Notes: a model not told the origin generated them from the letters alone. 64,000 nucleotides of DNA from Acidovorax sp. 69 (GCF_002797445.1 NZ_PGEP01000001.1:661001-725000); one strand, 5' to 3'. Counted from the stretch's first letter, positions 18,410 to 27,875 are shown. A program made the numbers and translations.

Positions 18410-18799
18410 TCAGGCGGCCTTGCGAAACGGCTGTGCCGCAGGCCGCTGGAGCTTGCCGTGCGGCAAGGTGGCCAGGCGCGAGAACATGCGACGCACATAG
18501 CCACTGACCCACAGGCACTTGTTGAGTTCGTCCACAGGCAATGGGCCCGACACCACCACAATGTCATTGGCCACATCCTGCGCCCCGGCAGCGCGCAAGC
18601 GCCTGCGTGTGTTGTTCGCCCAGGACTGGATGCGCGTGGGGCTGCCATGTTGGTGCACCTGGCCCGTGTGCACGTCAAACGCAATGGCCACCGTGTCCGT
18701 CTTGAGCTTGAAGCGGCGTTCACCCGTGACGGCGCTGGGCGCATCGCGCATGTCATACAGGTAGTAGCTGCCTGCCTTGAGCTGGTATTGCATGTCCAT
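18410..18799 (-). CDS. Conserved-looking small protein, unknown function
   Basis: I do not recognise this 129-residue protein. It has no signal peptide or membrane segment, is basic at the C-terminus (KLQRPAAQPFRKAA) and contains two compact-looking blocks: LKAGSYYLYDMRDAPSAVTG, and VVSGPLPVDELNKCLWVSGY. A GAGGAGG ribosome-binding site about 9 bases before the ATG at 18799 and a good downstream terminator support a real gene. It sits alone, convergent with the P450 gene. Confidence 0.6.
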   Translation of the reverse strand: MDMQYQLKAGSYYLYDMRDAPSAVTGERRFKLKTDTVAIAFDVHTGQVHQHGSPTRIQSWANNTRRRLRAAGAQDVANDIVVVSGPLPVDELNKCLWVSGYVRRMFSRLATLPHGKLQRPAAQPFRKAA

Positions 18800-19109
18800 G
18801 GGTGTGTTCCTCCTCTTTGTCGGCATTGTCGAGGGCGCACGGTGCGGGCAATGGCAAGTAAAACGGTGGGAAAGGGGCTCTTATTGAGCGCGGTTCACAG
18901 AGCCTTTGTCGAATTCTGTGCGCGTGCCATTGTGGCGGCGCTTCGGCGCCACACGGAGAAACTTGAGGGCGATGTCGTAACGAGTTGTGAGTGGGCGCGG
19001 CGCGGCGCTGACCTGGGCATTTCATGGCGCGAACTGTGCGCGCCCCGCAGGTGCTGGCGCGGCCCACGCCAGGGTGGGCCGTCGCGCCGCGCCTCAGAGG
19101 GCGTCTTTG
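18800..19109. other. Intergenic region, 310 bp
   Basis: This is the gap between the unknown gene and pldA, both on the minus strand. It contains one modest hairpin (TGTGGCG at 18931-18937 with CGCCACA at 18947-18953) and the promoter region of the unknown gene. I see no gene or repeat here. Confidence 0.45.
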
Positions 19110-20318
19110 CTAGAAATCCACCAAGCTCAGGCCCACGCTGAACACGGTGCGTTTGCGGTTGTAGTCGATCATGCTGTCGCCATAGCCGCTGAACAGCGCA
19201 GTGTGCAGGCGCAGATTGCTCTTGCTGCCGAACAGGCCCGTGCCCAGGGCCTGCAGCCACTCAAGACGCACCGAGCCCCGATCGCTGCTGGCCAGCGAGT
19301 GGCGCACCGTGGCGCCGAGGGTGTTGTCCTTGTTGATGTTCCAGAACAGCGACAACTCGCCCCGGCCGATGTAGTCGCTGATACCGGGGTTGTCGTCGCT
19401 GCCCGCGCTTTCAGGGATGCGTTTCCAGATGCGGGCGTTCACACTGAAACGGTTGTCCAGCTCCATGCCGGTCATCAGGTAGGCACGGTTCCAGCTGCGC
19501 GACAGGGGTTTGCTCTGGCCGTTGGACTGGTGTACCAGTCCAATGCCGCTGTAGCGCCACTTCCAGCCCAGCGGCAGTTGCGCCGTGGTGGGGTAGACGT
19601 ACATGAGTTCGGGTTCGTGGTCGGTGGCGCGGAAGGGGCGCGAAATTTCGGGCGTGAACAGTTGCCAGTACGACTGCTGCGTGTAGCCAAACCACAGTGA
19701 ATCCTTGAGCGTGGGGTGGCCCTGCGTGAGCAGGCCCTGGGCCACCTTGGTGCGGACCGACAACTGGATACGGTTTTCGGTGCGGCGGTAGGGGGTGGAT
19801 TCAGCGGCTGAGTTGCCATCGGTATCGGACGTAGGCTGGCGGTTGACGTTGCTGCCAGCCACGACCGACACCGTGATGGGCCGGTAGCCTCGGAAGCTGA
19901 AGGTGCCGCAGTCGCTGCCCGACTCCAACTCCCAGAAGCGGGAGAGATCACTGTACTGGGGATCGCGGCAGCCCTCCGTGCGCGCCACGTCGATGACGCG
20001 GGTGGCGGGCAGCGTGGTGTCCACGGGCACAGGCATGGCAGAGGACGAAGTGCTGGCTGCACTGCCGGCGCTGGCCGACGCGCCGGGTGCTTGCCAGCCC
20101 TTGGCGGACTGCTGTGCCGCCCACTCATCAAAACAGGCCAGGCGCGCCTGGTTGTCGCTGGACAGGGCGGTGCATCGGCGCAGGGCGCTGTCGGCGCCGC
20201 CGGTGGGCGTTGCTGGCGCGGACTGGGCCAAAGCCGCACCTGCGGGTGCCAGTGCCGCGAGCACCAGGGCCGCTGCGCGTGGCAGGCGGGGAGATGTCGT
20301 CCGTGCCAGGGGCCTCAT
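19110..20318 (-). CDS. pldA: Outer-membrane phospholipase A
   Basis: The product has about 402 residues. A signal peptide (AAALVLAALAPAGAALAQ) is followed by a non-conserved N-terminal region of about 110 residues with one CxxxxxxxxxxxC-like pair, then the OMPLA barrel. The active-site segment GIGLVHQSNGQSKPLSRSWN holds the catalytic His and Ser (HQS) and the Asn of SRSWNR in the expected spacing. The protein hydrolyses misplaced outer-membrane phospholipids and is normally active as a calcium-bound dimer. The start at 20318 overlaps the stop of the upstream small exported-protein gene (ATGA), so the two are translationally coupled; an ATG at 20324 is the alternative. Confidence 0.92.
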   Translation of the reverse strand: MRPLARTTSPRLPRAAALVLAALAPAGAALAQSAPATPTGGADSALRRCTALSSDNQARLACFDEWAAQQSAKGWQAPGASASAGSAASTSSSAMPVPVDTTLPATRVIDVARTEGCRDPQYSDLSRFWELESGSDCGTFSFRGYRPITVSVVAGSNVNRQPTSDTDGNSAAESTPYRRTENRIQLSVRTKVAQGLLTQGHPTLKDSLWFGYTQQSYWQLFTPEISRPFRATDHEPELMYVYPTTAQLPLGWKWRYSGIGLVHQSNGQSKPLSRSWNRAYLMTGMELDNRFSVNARIWKRIPESAGSDDNPGISDYIGRGELSLFWNINKDNTLGATVRHSLASSDRGSVRLEWLQALGTGLFGSKSNLRLHTALFSGYGDSMIDYNRKRTVFSVGLSLVDF

Positions 20319-20803
20319 TGCCATGCCGCCTGTTTGCGCAGCACAAAGGGTGCTGACGGGGTGGTGGGGGTGGGGTTGGCGTTGTTCCATGTGCCTCGTA
20401 TTTCCTTGCCGCAACTGCCATCCACCACCCGGCCTGTCCAGGTGGCGCTGATGTTTGTTCCGTTGATTGATTCTTCCAGAGTCAGATCGCCCTCGTCGAT
20501 ATCGCCACTGACCTGCGCCGTGACGCCCTGGTGCTGGGCCGTGCCCCGCACGCTTTGTGCCAGTTCTGGGTGGGGCCCCAGCCGCAAGGTGGCTGCAATG
20601 GGTTTGGCATCCGGCGCTGCACCTTGCAGCTCTGCGTGCCACAGCCCCTGCAGGTGCTGGTGGTTCATATCGGCGGGCGCGGGGCACACCGTGCCAGATT
20701 TTGAGGGGTTTTGACTGCTTGCGCTTGTAGGATAAGCGCTGATAGCTATCAAAAACACAGCGTTTACCAGCGGCGAAGCCAGGGGGTGTATAGCGCGGTC
20801 CAT
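20315..20803 (-). CDS. Small exported protein upstream of pldA; signal peptide encoded by a dispersed element
   Basis: The family is not recognised. The product has 162 residues; ATG at 20803 is followed by a signal peptide whose hydrophobic core is VFLIAISAYPTSASS. The mature part (about 130 residues) resembles a small beta-barrel or lipocalin-like domain (LQGLWHAELQGAAPDAKPIA, ISATWTGRVVDGSCGKEIRG) with two cysteines. Residues 15-32, the signal-peptide core and cleavage region, are encoded by dispersed element copy E3. The gene overlaps pldA by 4 bases, so it may act with the phospholipase at the outer membrane; that is inference. Confidence 0.7.
   Translation of the reverse strand: MDRAIHPLASPLVNAVFLIAISAYPTSASSQNPSKSGTVCPAPADMNHQHLQGLWHAELQGAAPDAKPIAATLRLGPHPELAQSVRGTAQHQGVTAQVSGDIDEGDLTLEESINGTNISATWTGRVVDGSCGKEIRGTWNNANPTPTTPSAPFVLRKQAAWQ
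20709..20761 (+). repeat. Small dispersed palindromic element, copy E3, inside a coding region
   Basis: Blocks TTGACTGCTTGCGCTTGTAG and GATAAGCGCTGATAGCTATC plus the A-rich tail match the element. Read on the minus strand it encodes residues 15-32 of the small exported protein, including FLIAISAYPTSASS. Confidence 0.8.
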
Positions 20804-20816
20804 GGATCTGGGGGCA

Positions 20817-22928
20817 TCAGGCCGTGGGGGAGGGATTGCCGCTGGCAGCCCCATTGGCAGCCCCATTTGCGGCCGTCGTGGCCAGGGCCTTGGCGGCAAA
20901 CTCTGCGCGCAAGGCCTTGAGCTTTTCGCGCGGGTCTTCGCGGGCCGTGGTTTTGTCCAGCCCCATCTCGGCGATGAAACGGCTCGGCTGTGCCGCCACC
21001 ATCTCGCGGCCTTTCTTGCGCCGCTTGGTCCAGCTCACGGCCAAGGTGCGCTGGGCACGCGTGATGCCCACGTACATCAGGCGGCGCTCTTCCTGCAGGC
21101 GCTGCAGGGTGTCGTCGCTCACCTTGTGCTGGCGGCCTTCGTCGTCGTCGAGCTTGAAAGGCAGCATGCCTTCGGTCACACCCACCAGAATCACGTGCGG
21201 CCACTCCAGCCCCTTGCTCGCGTGCAAGGTCGACAGTGTCACCATGTCCTGGTCTTTCTCGCGCTCGCTGATGGTGGACAGCAGCGCGATCGTCTGTGAC
21301 ACCTCCAGCAGGCTCTTGGTCTCCTTGGCCACCACCGCGCCCGAGGTGTCGTCGATCTGCCCGCCCGCGCGCTGGGCCATCCAGTCGCAGAACTCCATCA
21401 CGTTGCTCCAGCGGGCGGCGGCCACTTTCTCGCTGTCTTCGTTGTCGTACAGGTGCTGCTCGTAGCCAATCTCTTTGAGCCAGTCGTTCAAGAAGGTGCG
21501 CGCATCTTCTGCACCGTGGGTGCGGCGCGCGCTGTATTCCAGGTAGTTGATGTAGCGGCCAAATTCATGCAGCCCGTCCATGGCGCGCTTGGGTACCGCA
21601 GCGGGCAGCATGCCGTTGAACAGCGCGCCAAACATGCTTTGCTTGTGCTGCGTGGCAAACGCGCCCAGCGATGCCAGCGTGGTGTGGCCGATGCCGCGCT
21701 TGGGCGTGGTGATGGCGCGCAAAAATGCCGGGTCGTCATCGTTGTTGATCCACAGGCGAAACCAGGCGCACAGGTCCTTGATTTCGGCGCGGTCAAAAAA
21801 GCTGGTGCCGCCCGACACCTTGTAGGGGATGTTGACTTTGCGCAGCGCCTTCTCGAACGGCTTGGCCTGGTGGTTGGCGCGGTACAGGATGGCAAAGCTC
21901 TTCCAGTCCGGCGGTGGGTTGCTGGCCGCGCGCAGGCTCTGGATGCGGGCCACTGCACGCTCGGCCTCGTGCTCTTCGCTGTCGGCATCGACCACGCGCA
22001 CGGGCTCGCCTTCGCCCAGTTCGCTGAACAGCGTTTTGGGAAACAGCTTTGGGTTGGGCCCGATCACGTTGTTGGCTGCACGCAGGATTGCGCTGGTAGA
22101 GCGGTAGTTTTGCTCCAGCTTGATGACCTTGAGCGCCGGAAAGTCGATGGGCAGTTTCTTGAGGTTGTCCAGCGTCGCGCCGCGCCAGCCGTAAATCGAC
22201 TGGTCGTCGTCGCCCACTGCGGTGAAGTGCCCCCGTTCGCCCACCAGCAGCTTGAGCAGTTCGTACTGCGTGGCGTTGGTGTCCTGGTACTCGTCCACCA
22301 GCACATGGCTGAGCAGTGCCTGCCACTTTGCGCGCACTTCCGGAAAGTCGCGCAGCAGGCGCAGCGGCATGCCGATCAGGTCGTCAAAGTCCACGCTCTG
22401 GTAGGCCGCCAGGCGCTCTTCGTAGCGCGCCATCAGCGTGGCAATGATGCGTTCGTTATCGTCGGCCGCCTGGGCCAGCGCCTGCTCTGAGGTCAGGCCC
22501 ATGTTCTTCCATTTGCTGATGACCCACTGCCACTGGCGGGCCGTGGCCATGTCGGTGGTGCCGCCCGAGGCTTCTTTCAGGATGCCCGTTACGTCGTCGG
22601 CATCGAGGATGCTGAACTGCGGTTTGAGGCCCAGCACCGAACCGTCTTCGCGCACCATGCGCACGCCCAGGGCGTGGAAGGTGCACACCAGCACTTCTTT
22701 GGCACGGCGGCCAATGAGGTGCTGCGCACGCTCGCGCATTTCGGAAGCGGCCTTGTTCGTGAAGGTGATGGCCGCAATGCGCTTGGGCTCCATCCCTTTT
22801 TCGATCATGTGGGCGATCTTTTGTGTGATCACCCGCGTCTTGCCCGAGCCCGCGCCGGCCAGCACCAGGCAGGCCCCGTCGGTGTAGTGAACAGCCTGGA
22901 GCTGGGCGAGATTGAGACCGGCAGACAT
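20817..22928 (-). CDS. rep: ATP-dependent DNA helicase Rep
   Basis: This 703-residue superfamily-1 helicase shows every motif of the Rep/UvrD/PcrA group: Walker A LVLAGAGSGKTRV, motif Ia TFTNKAASEM, DEYQDTNATQYELL (motif II), GDDDQSIYGWRGA (III), LEQNYRST (IV), TLHASKGLEWPHV (V) and EERRLMYVGITRA (VI). The wording is closest to Rep (LNLAQLQAVHYTDGACLVLA). Rep moves 3' to 5' on single strands and helps forks past bound proteins. The C-terminal 50 residues are a low-complexity Ala/Asn tail. It begins only 14 bp from the exported-protein gene, on the same strand and upstream of it. Confidence 0.93.
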   Translation of the reverse strand: MSAGLNLAQLQAVHYTDGACLVLAGAGSGKTRVITQKIAHMIEKGMEPKRIAAITFTNKAASEMRERAQHLIGRRAKEVLVCTFHALGVRMVREDGSVLGLKPQFSILDADDVTGILKEASGGTTDMATARQWQWVISKWKNMGLTSEQALAQAADDNERIIATLMARYEERLAAYQSVDFDDLIGMPLRLLRDFPEVRAKWQALLSHVLVDEYQDTNATQYELLKLLVGERGHFTAVGDDDQSIYGWRGATLDNLKKLPIDFPALKVIKLEQNYRSTSAILRAANNVIGPNPKLFPKTLFSELGEGEPVRVVDADSEEHEAERAVARIQSLRAASNPPPDWKSFAILYRANHQAKPFEKALRKVNIPYKVSGGTSFFDRAEIKDLCAWFRLWINNDDDPAFLRAITTPKRGIGHTTLASLGAFATQHKQSMFGALFNGMLPAAVPKRAMDGLHEFGRYINYLEYSARRTHGAEDARTFLNDWLKEIGYEQHLYDNEDSEKVAAARWSNVMEFCDWMAQRAGGQIDDTSGAVVAKETKSLLEVSQTIALLSTISEREKDQDMVTLSTLHASKGLEWPHVILVGVTEGMLPFKLDDDEGRQHKVSDDTLQRLQEERRLMYVGITRAQRTLAVSWTKRRKKGREMVAAQPSRFIAEMGLDKTTAREDPREKLKALRAEFAAKALATTAANGAANGAASGNPSPTA

Positions 22929-23215
22929 GGGGGGAGGGAAAAAGCGGAGAAGTCAGGGGAGGGGCACAAGGCCGCCACGGGGAGGCTGGGCGTCTGGCAA
23001 GGCGGTTGCCAGGTGCGCAATGATACCGGCGGGCCATTGGGGTGGGAGGGCGACGGTGCGGCTGACGCTGCCCTGACGGGTGTGCCCGCCAGGGCCGGGT
23101 AACGCGCCCGGCTGCGGGAAACCCCGCTAGGGGCCGTGTGGACACACTTTGATACTGGTGCGGCAGCTTCCACCCCACTGGTGGAGCGCCCTGCACCGAC
23201 ACAACTGCTCCCACC

Positions 23216-24475
23216 ATGACCCATTTTGATTTTGTATTGGCCCCCGTGTCTTGTTTCCTGAGGGCGCACCGCAGCGCCAGGCGCTTGGTGGCCGCCGGTG
23301 GCCTGCTGATGGGTGCGGTGCTGGCGCCACCCGTTCATGCCCAGATCGGCAGCACCACCCCCGTGCGCATTGGCGTGGTGGGGCCATTTACCGGGCCGTC
23401 GGCCGACTTTGGCGTGCCCATGCTCAATGGCATCAAGCTGGCCGTGGACGAGATCAATGCCGTGGGCGGTTATCTGGGGCGGCCGCTGGAGCTGGTGGTC
23501 AAGGACGACACGGCCGACCCGGAACAGGGCCGCAAGGTGTCGCAAGAGCTGCTCAATGACAAGGTGGTTGCCACCATCGGGTTTTGCAACACGGGCGTGG
23601 CGCTCAAGTCCATCGACCTGTTCCAGGAGGCCAAGAGCCCGCTCATCGTGCCCTGCTCCACTGGCACGGCGGTCACGGCTAAATACCCTTCGCCGCAAAG
23701 CTATATCTTTCGGGTGCAGGGGCGTGATGCGCTGCAGGCGCCCTTCATGGTGGAGGACATCGTCAAGCGGGGCTGGGACAAGGTGGCCATCTTTGCCGAC
23801 ACCACGGGCTACGGCGAGGGCGGCTACGCCGACGTGGTGGCCGCCCTGGCTGCCAAGAACCTCAAGCCCGTGTATGTGTCGCGGTTTGCGTTGGGCGTGA
23901 AAGACCTCTCGGCCGAACTCACGGCCGCCCGCAGCGCGGGTGCCAATGTGATCTTCAGCTACACCGTGGGCCAGGAAAACGCCGTGATTGCCAATGGCAA
24001 GAAGGCCTTGAACTGGAAGGTGCCCCAGGTGGGGCCGTGGACACTGTCGTTCCCCTTTTTCCTGGAGGGCGCGAAGGACGCGGCCGAAGGGGCGCTCATG
24101 GTGCAGACCTTTGTCGCCGAGCCCAGCAACGAGCGCCGCGCGTCTTTCCTGTCGAGCTACACCCGCAAATACCAGCGCAAGGTGGCCGTGCCCATGGCCG
24201 CAGCCAACGCGTACGACGCCACTTACCTGCTGATGTACTCGTTCCTGGGTATCCGCGACGGCAATCTGAACGGCAAGGCCATCAAGGAAGCGCTCGAAGG
24301 CAAGATGAAGACTTACTACGGCGTGGTGTCTACCTACGAAAAGCCGTTCAGCGTGGAGGACAAGGACGCGATCACCCGCAACATGCTCGTGATCGGCATG
24401 GTCAAGAACGGAGCCATCACCTTTGCCTACCCCGAAGACGCCAAACGCAATCTCATCATCCAGCGCAAGCAGTAG
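23216..24475 (+). CDS. Branched-chain amino acid-type ABC transporter substrate-binding protein (orphan)
   Basis: The 419-residue periplasmic protein has a long N-terminal leader (hydrophobic LVAAGGLLMGAVLAPPVHAQ) and a LivK-type type-I binding fold: PVRIGVVGPFTGPSADFGVP, LNGIKLAVDEINAVGGYLGR, LELVVKDDTADPEQGRKVSQ. No permease or ATPase gene is adjacent, so it must share a transporter encoded elsewhere. Its ligand is unknown; relatives bind amino acids, amides or aromatic acids. Next on the same strand, 115 bp on, is an AEC carrier, which is not a usual partner. Confidence 0.88.
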   Translation: MTHFDFVLAPVSCFLRAHRSARRLVAAGGLLMGAVLAPPVHAQIGSTTPVRIGVVGPFTGPSADFGVPMLNGIKLAVDEINAVGGYLGRPLELVVKDDTADPEQGRKVSQELLNDKVVATIGFCNTGVALKSIDLFQEAKSPLIVPCSTGTAVTAKYPSPQSYIFRVQGRDALQAPFMVEDIVKRGWDKVAIFADTTGYGEGGYADVVAALAAKNLKPVYVSRFALGVKDLSAELTAARSAGANVIFSYTVGQENAVIANGKKALNWKVPQVGPWTLSFPFFLEGAKDAAEGALMVQTFVAEPSNERRASFLSSYTRKYQRKVAVPMAAANAYDATYLLMYSFLGIRDGNLNGKAIKEALEGKMKTYYGVVSTYEKPFSVEDKDAITRNMLVIGMVKNGAITFAYPEDAKRNLIIQRKQ

Positions 24476-24590
24476 CTCCGTGTGGGTGGTGCGCTGCTCG
24501 CCGTTGGCGAGGGCGCCCCACTGACTTTGCGCTGACCATCCCCGCAGGCCGCGCACCGGTCTGCCAAGCGCAGCACAGACAATAGCGCCC

Positions 24591-25544
24591 GTGCTCTCCG
24601 TCCTTCTTATCACCTTCCCCTTCTTCGCCCTGGTGCTCTGCGGCTATCTGGCTGCCAGGCGCGGGGTGCTGCCCCAGCCCGCCATCCCGGGGCTGAATGC
24701 CTTCGTGCTGTACTTTGCGCTGCCGTGCATGCTGTACCGGTTTGGCGCCAGTACGCCCATTGGGCAACTGCTGGACCCGGCCGTGGCGGGCGTGTATGGA
24801 CTGTGCGCGCTGGTCATGGTGGGCGCCACGGTGGCGCTCACGCGCAAGGCGCATATCGGCTGGAACGACGCGGCCTTTGGCGCGCTGGTAGCGGCCTTTC
24901 CCAACACCGGCTTCATGGGGGTGCCGCTGCTGGTGGCGCTGCTGGGCGCGCAAAGCGCGGGCCCGGCCATCGTCACCATTGTGGTGGACATGGTCATCAC
25001 CAGCTCGCTGTGTATTGCGCTGTCGCGCCTGGATGGCGCGGGTACCCACGGCGTGGGTGTGGCATTGAAGAGCGCCTTCAAGGGCATGGCGACCAACCCC
25101 ATGCCCTGGTCGATCGCGCTGGGCGCGCTGGCATCGGCCCTGCAGTCCAAGCTGCCCGTCCCGGTGGACAAGACCATCGCCATGCTGGCTGACGCGGCCT
25201 CTCCCGTGGCGCTGTTCACCATCGGCGCAGTGCTGGCCCGCTCGCAGATGAACCAGCACGAACAGGTGCCTGCACGCGACTACGTGCCGGTGGCTCTGGC
25301 CAAGTTGCTGGTCCACCCGCTGCTGGTGTGGAGCGTGGGCACTGCCGCCATGGCGCTGGGCGTGCCGCTCACGCCGTTTGCGCTCACCGTGCTGGTGCTG
25401 CTGTCAGCGCTGCCCAGCGCCAGCAATGTGTCGCTGCTGGCGGAAAAATTTGGTGCCAACAACGGGCGCGTGGCGCGCATCATTCTGGTGTCTACCGCAC
25501 TGGCGTTTCTGAGCTTTTCGGGGGCCGTGGCTCTGTTGACCTGA
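24591..25544 (+). CDS. AEC-family (auxin efflux carrier-type) transporter
   Basis: This 317-residue inner-membrane protein has about ten helices in two inverted halves. It shows the family pattern FALVLCGYLAARRGVLPQPA, NAFVLYFALPCMLYRF, FPNTGFMGVPLLVALLG and LLSALPSASNVSLLAEKFGA. Bacterial members move carboxylates such as malate or malonate. I chose the GTG at 24591 because it begins the first helix directly; no ATG is available there. The gene is followed at once by dispersed element E4. Confidence 0.88.
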   Translation: MLSVLLITFPFFALVLCGYLAARRGVLPQPAIPGLNAFVLYFALPCMLYRFGASTPIGQLLDPAVAGVYGLCALVMVGATVALTRKAHIGWNDAAFGALVAAFPNTGFMGVPLLVALLGAQSAGPAIVTIVVDMVITSSLCIALSRLDGAGTHGVGVALKSAFKGMATNPMPWSIALGALASALQSKLPVPVDKTIAMLADAASPVALFTIGAVLARSQMNQHEQVPARDYVPVALAKLLVHPLLVWSVGTAAMALGVPLTPFALTVLVLLSALPSASNVSLLAEKFGANNGRVARIILVSTALAFLSFSGAVALLT

Positions 25545-25545
25545 A

Positions 25546-25602
25546 TGCTCTGTTTTTGATAGCTTTCTGCGCTTTGTTCATAAGCGGCTGAGGCTGCAAA
25601 TG
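25546..25602 (-). repeat. Small dispersed palindromic element, copy E4 (inverted)
   Basis: Read on the plus strand it is the reverse complement order: CTCTGTTTTTGATAGCTTTC, TGCGCTTTG, TTCATAAGCGGC and GGCTGCAAAT. It begins 2 bp after the AEC stop codon, between convergent genes. Confidence 0.75.
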
Positions 25603-25624
25603 CCACCCAGAGCCCTTTGGGGCC

Positions 25625-27760
25625 TCAAATCGTCAACGGGTCCACGTCCACCAGCCAGCGCACCACGCCCTTGTGCTCGGGCTGGCTGCGTGTGGTTTGC
25701 AGCACGGGCTGCCATGCCACCAAAAAACGCTGCAGTGCGGCGCGGCTGCCGCTTTCCATCAGCATCTGCGCGCGTTCCACATTGGCCACGCGCTGGATGG
25801 TGAGTGGCACGGGCGGGAACAAGGTCACCACCTCCAGCCCCGGCAGGTCCGCCGCATGGGCGGCAGCGGTGGCGGCCCTCAGAAAACCCTGGGCGACCTC
25901 CTGCGTGCGCGCATCGGCCCGCACCAGGGCCTGGTAGGCGAAGGGTGGCATGGCGGCCTCTTCGCGCTCCTTCAATTGCTGGGCGGCAAAAGCCTCGTAG
26001 TCGTGCTTGCGCAGCGCCTCGTACACGGCATGTTGGGGGTGAAAGCTCTGCACCCACATCTCGCACGGCGTGCCCTGCGCGGCCATATACGCCGCGTCGC
26101 GCCCGGCCCGGCCAGCGGCCTGCATCAACAGCGCAAACAGCCGTTCGGGTGCGCGAAAGTCGCTGCTGAACAGCGCGCCATCGGGCTGCACGGCGGCCAC
26201 CAGCGTGATGCGGCGGAAGTCATGGCCTTTGGCGATCATCTGCGTGCCCACCAGCACATCCACTTCGCCGGAATGCACCTGCGCCAGTTGCGCCTCCAGC
26301 GCGCCCTTGGCTTTGGTGGTGTCTGCGTCGATGCGGGCGATGCGGGCAGGGTTGCGGTCGGGGCGCTGCACATTGCGCAGCAGGGCGGCCAGTTCTTCTT
26401 CCAGTTGTTCGGTGCCCCGGCCCATGGGATGAATGTCGGGGCTGCCGCAGGTGGGGCAGTGAAACGGCACACGCACGGTGTAGCCGCAGTGGTGGCAGCG
26501 CAGGGTGCGATCGGTTTTGTGAAAGACCTGGTGTGCGCTGCAGTGCGGGCAGTCGCTTTTCCAGCCGCAATCCACGCAGTGCAGCACGGGCGCGTAGCCC
26601 CGGCGGTTGAGCAACACCATGCTTTGCTCGCCGCGCGCCACGCGCTCGGTGATGGCCTGCAGCAGCGGGGCGCTGAACACCGCGCGCCGGGGCTGCTGGT
26701 TCATGTCCACCCGCCGCACACGGGCCAGGGCGCCTGCGCCGATGCGGCTGGGCATGTGCAGCCGCACATAGCGCCCGCCTTCGGGGTCTTCGGGTGTGGG
26801 CGGGCGGCTGGCGTGCCAGCTCTCCAGTGAGGGCGTGGCCGAACCCAGGAGGACTTTGGCACCCTGCTCGCGCCCCCGCCAGATGGCCAGGTCGCGCGCC
26901 GAGTAGCGGGCGCCTTCTTGCTGCTTGTAGCTGGGGTCGTGCTCCTCATCGACCACGATGAGCTTGAGCCCCGGCAGGCTGGCAAACACGGCCATGCGTG
27001 TACCGAGCACGATGCGCGCCGTTCCGTTGTGCGCGGCCAGCCAGCTCTTGAGGCGCTGGGGGTTGGTCATGCCGCTGTGCAGCGACACCACGGCGCCCGG
27101 GCCAAAGCGCGGTGCAAAGCGGCTGACAAAACGCTCTTCGAGCTGGGGCGTGAGGTTGATCTCGGGCACCATCACCAGCGCCTGGGTAGGGAAAGCGCCC
27201 TCGGGGTCGGCCTCCAGCACTTCCTGCACGCAGCGCAGATACACCTCGGTCTTGCCGCTGCCGGTGCTGCCAAACAGCAGGAAGGGACCATTTTCCGAAG
27301 AAATTCGGGCTCTAGCGCTTTCCTGTTCTGCGGTAAGTGCTATGTTTTGAATAGCATCTTGCGAGTCCCCTGCCGCGAGCGCCGGGCGGCGCAGGCGCCG
27401 CGCCAGTTGCTCAGGCTGCAGGTCGCGCAGTTGGGGAGGCAGGGCGGCCAAAGCGACCTCGCCCAGCGCACGCTGGTAATAGCGTGCTGCAAACGCCACC
27501 AGGCGGCGCCAGGGCATGTCCAGCGGCGCCACGCCTTCCAGCACCCCGGCAATGGCGCGCAGGGTGGCGCCATCGGGCAGCTCGCCCGTCGCTTCGTCGG
27601 CATCCCACACCACGCCCAGCACTTCGCGTTTACCCAGTGGCACACGCACCAGCGTGCCGGGAGCAAGCGGGCGCTCACTGGCGTAACTCAGCAGGTCGCC
27701 CACACCGCTGTGCGCCGGGGTGTGCAAGGCAACGTGGACGATGGCAGTGTGGATAGGCAC
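25625..27760 (-). CDS. priA: Primosomal replication restart helicase PriA
   Basis: The 711-residue protein has the PriA N-terminal DNA-binding domain (TPAHSGVGDLLSYASERP, RVPLGKREVLGVVW), Walker A (GSTGSGKTEVYLR) and DEEH (VVDEEHDPSYKQQEG). The eight-cysteine zinc region has CVDC, CPHC, CHHC and CPTC. Helicase motifs V-VI (GTQMIAKGHDFRRITLVAAV, QAAGRAGRD) follow. PriA reloads the replisome at stalled forks. Just before Walker A, the region DAIQNIALTAEQESARARIS is encoded by a sequence resembling the dispersed element (copy E5), in a linker normally variable between PriA proteins. ATG at 27760 gives the usual start. Confidence 0.95.
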   Translation of the reverse strand: MPIHTAIVHVALHTPAHSGVGDLLSYASERPLAPGTLVRVPLGKREVLGVVWDADEATGELPDGATLRAIAGVLEGVAPLDMPWRRLVAFAARYYQRALGEVALAALPPQLRDLQPEQLARRLRRPALAAGDSQDAIQNIALTAEQESARARISSENGPFLLFGSTGSGKTEVYLRCVQEVLEADPEGAFPTQALVMVPEINLTPQLEERFVSRFAPRFGPGAVVSLHSGMTNPQRLKSWLAAHNGTARIVLGTRMAVFASLPGLKLIVVDEEHDPSYKQQEGARYSARDLAIWRGREQGAKVLLGSATPSLESWHASRPPTPEDPEGGRYVRLHMPSRIGAGALARVRRVDMNQQPRRAVFSAPLLQAITERVARGEQSMVLLNRRGYAPVLHCVDCGWKSDCPHCSAHQVFHKTDRTLRCHHCGYTVRVPFHCPTCGSPDIHPMGRGTEQLEEELAALLRNVQRPDRNPARIARIDADTTKAKGALEAQLAQVHSGEVDVLVGTQMIAKGHDFRRITLVAAVQPDGALFSSDFRAPERLFALLMQAAGRAGRDAAYMAAQGTPCEMWVQSFHPQHAVYEALRKHDYEAFAAQQLKEREEAAMPPFAYQALVRADARTQEVAQGFLRAATAAAHAADLPGLEVVTLFPPVPLTIQRVANVERAQMLMESGSRAALQRFLVAWQPVLQTTRSQPEHKGVVRWLVDVDPLTI
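27301..27356 (+). repeat. Probable dispersed element, copy E5, inside priA
   Basis: AAATTCGGGCTCTAGCGCTT at one end closely matches copy E7. The other end (TAAGTGCTATG and TTTTGAATAGC) is diverged. The copy keeps the priA reading frame open. Confidence 0.5.
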
Positions 27761-27866
27761 GGGCTATGAGGGCAGAGGGGCGCTTGGGTGGTGTTGTGGA
27801 TGTTACGTAGAGGTTTGGCTGCTAAGTGCTTGATTTGAATCGGGAGTGGGAGTAATCCCGAATTTC

Positions 27867-27875
27867 TGTGGATAA
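27867..27875 (-). promoter_or_regulatory. DnaA box 1 (TTATCCACA)
   Basis: This is a perfect match to the classical DnaA box on the minus strand, within TGTGGATAACTTTGTTGA. Confidence 0.7.

Noticed and set aside
22829..24613. A 594-codon open frame on the minus strand opposite the orphan binding protein
   Set aside because: Its sequence is the typical antisense shadow of a LivK-type gene and runs into the rep gene on the same strand.
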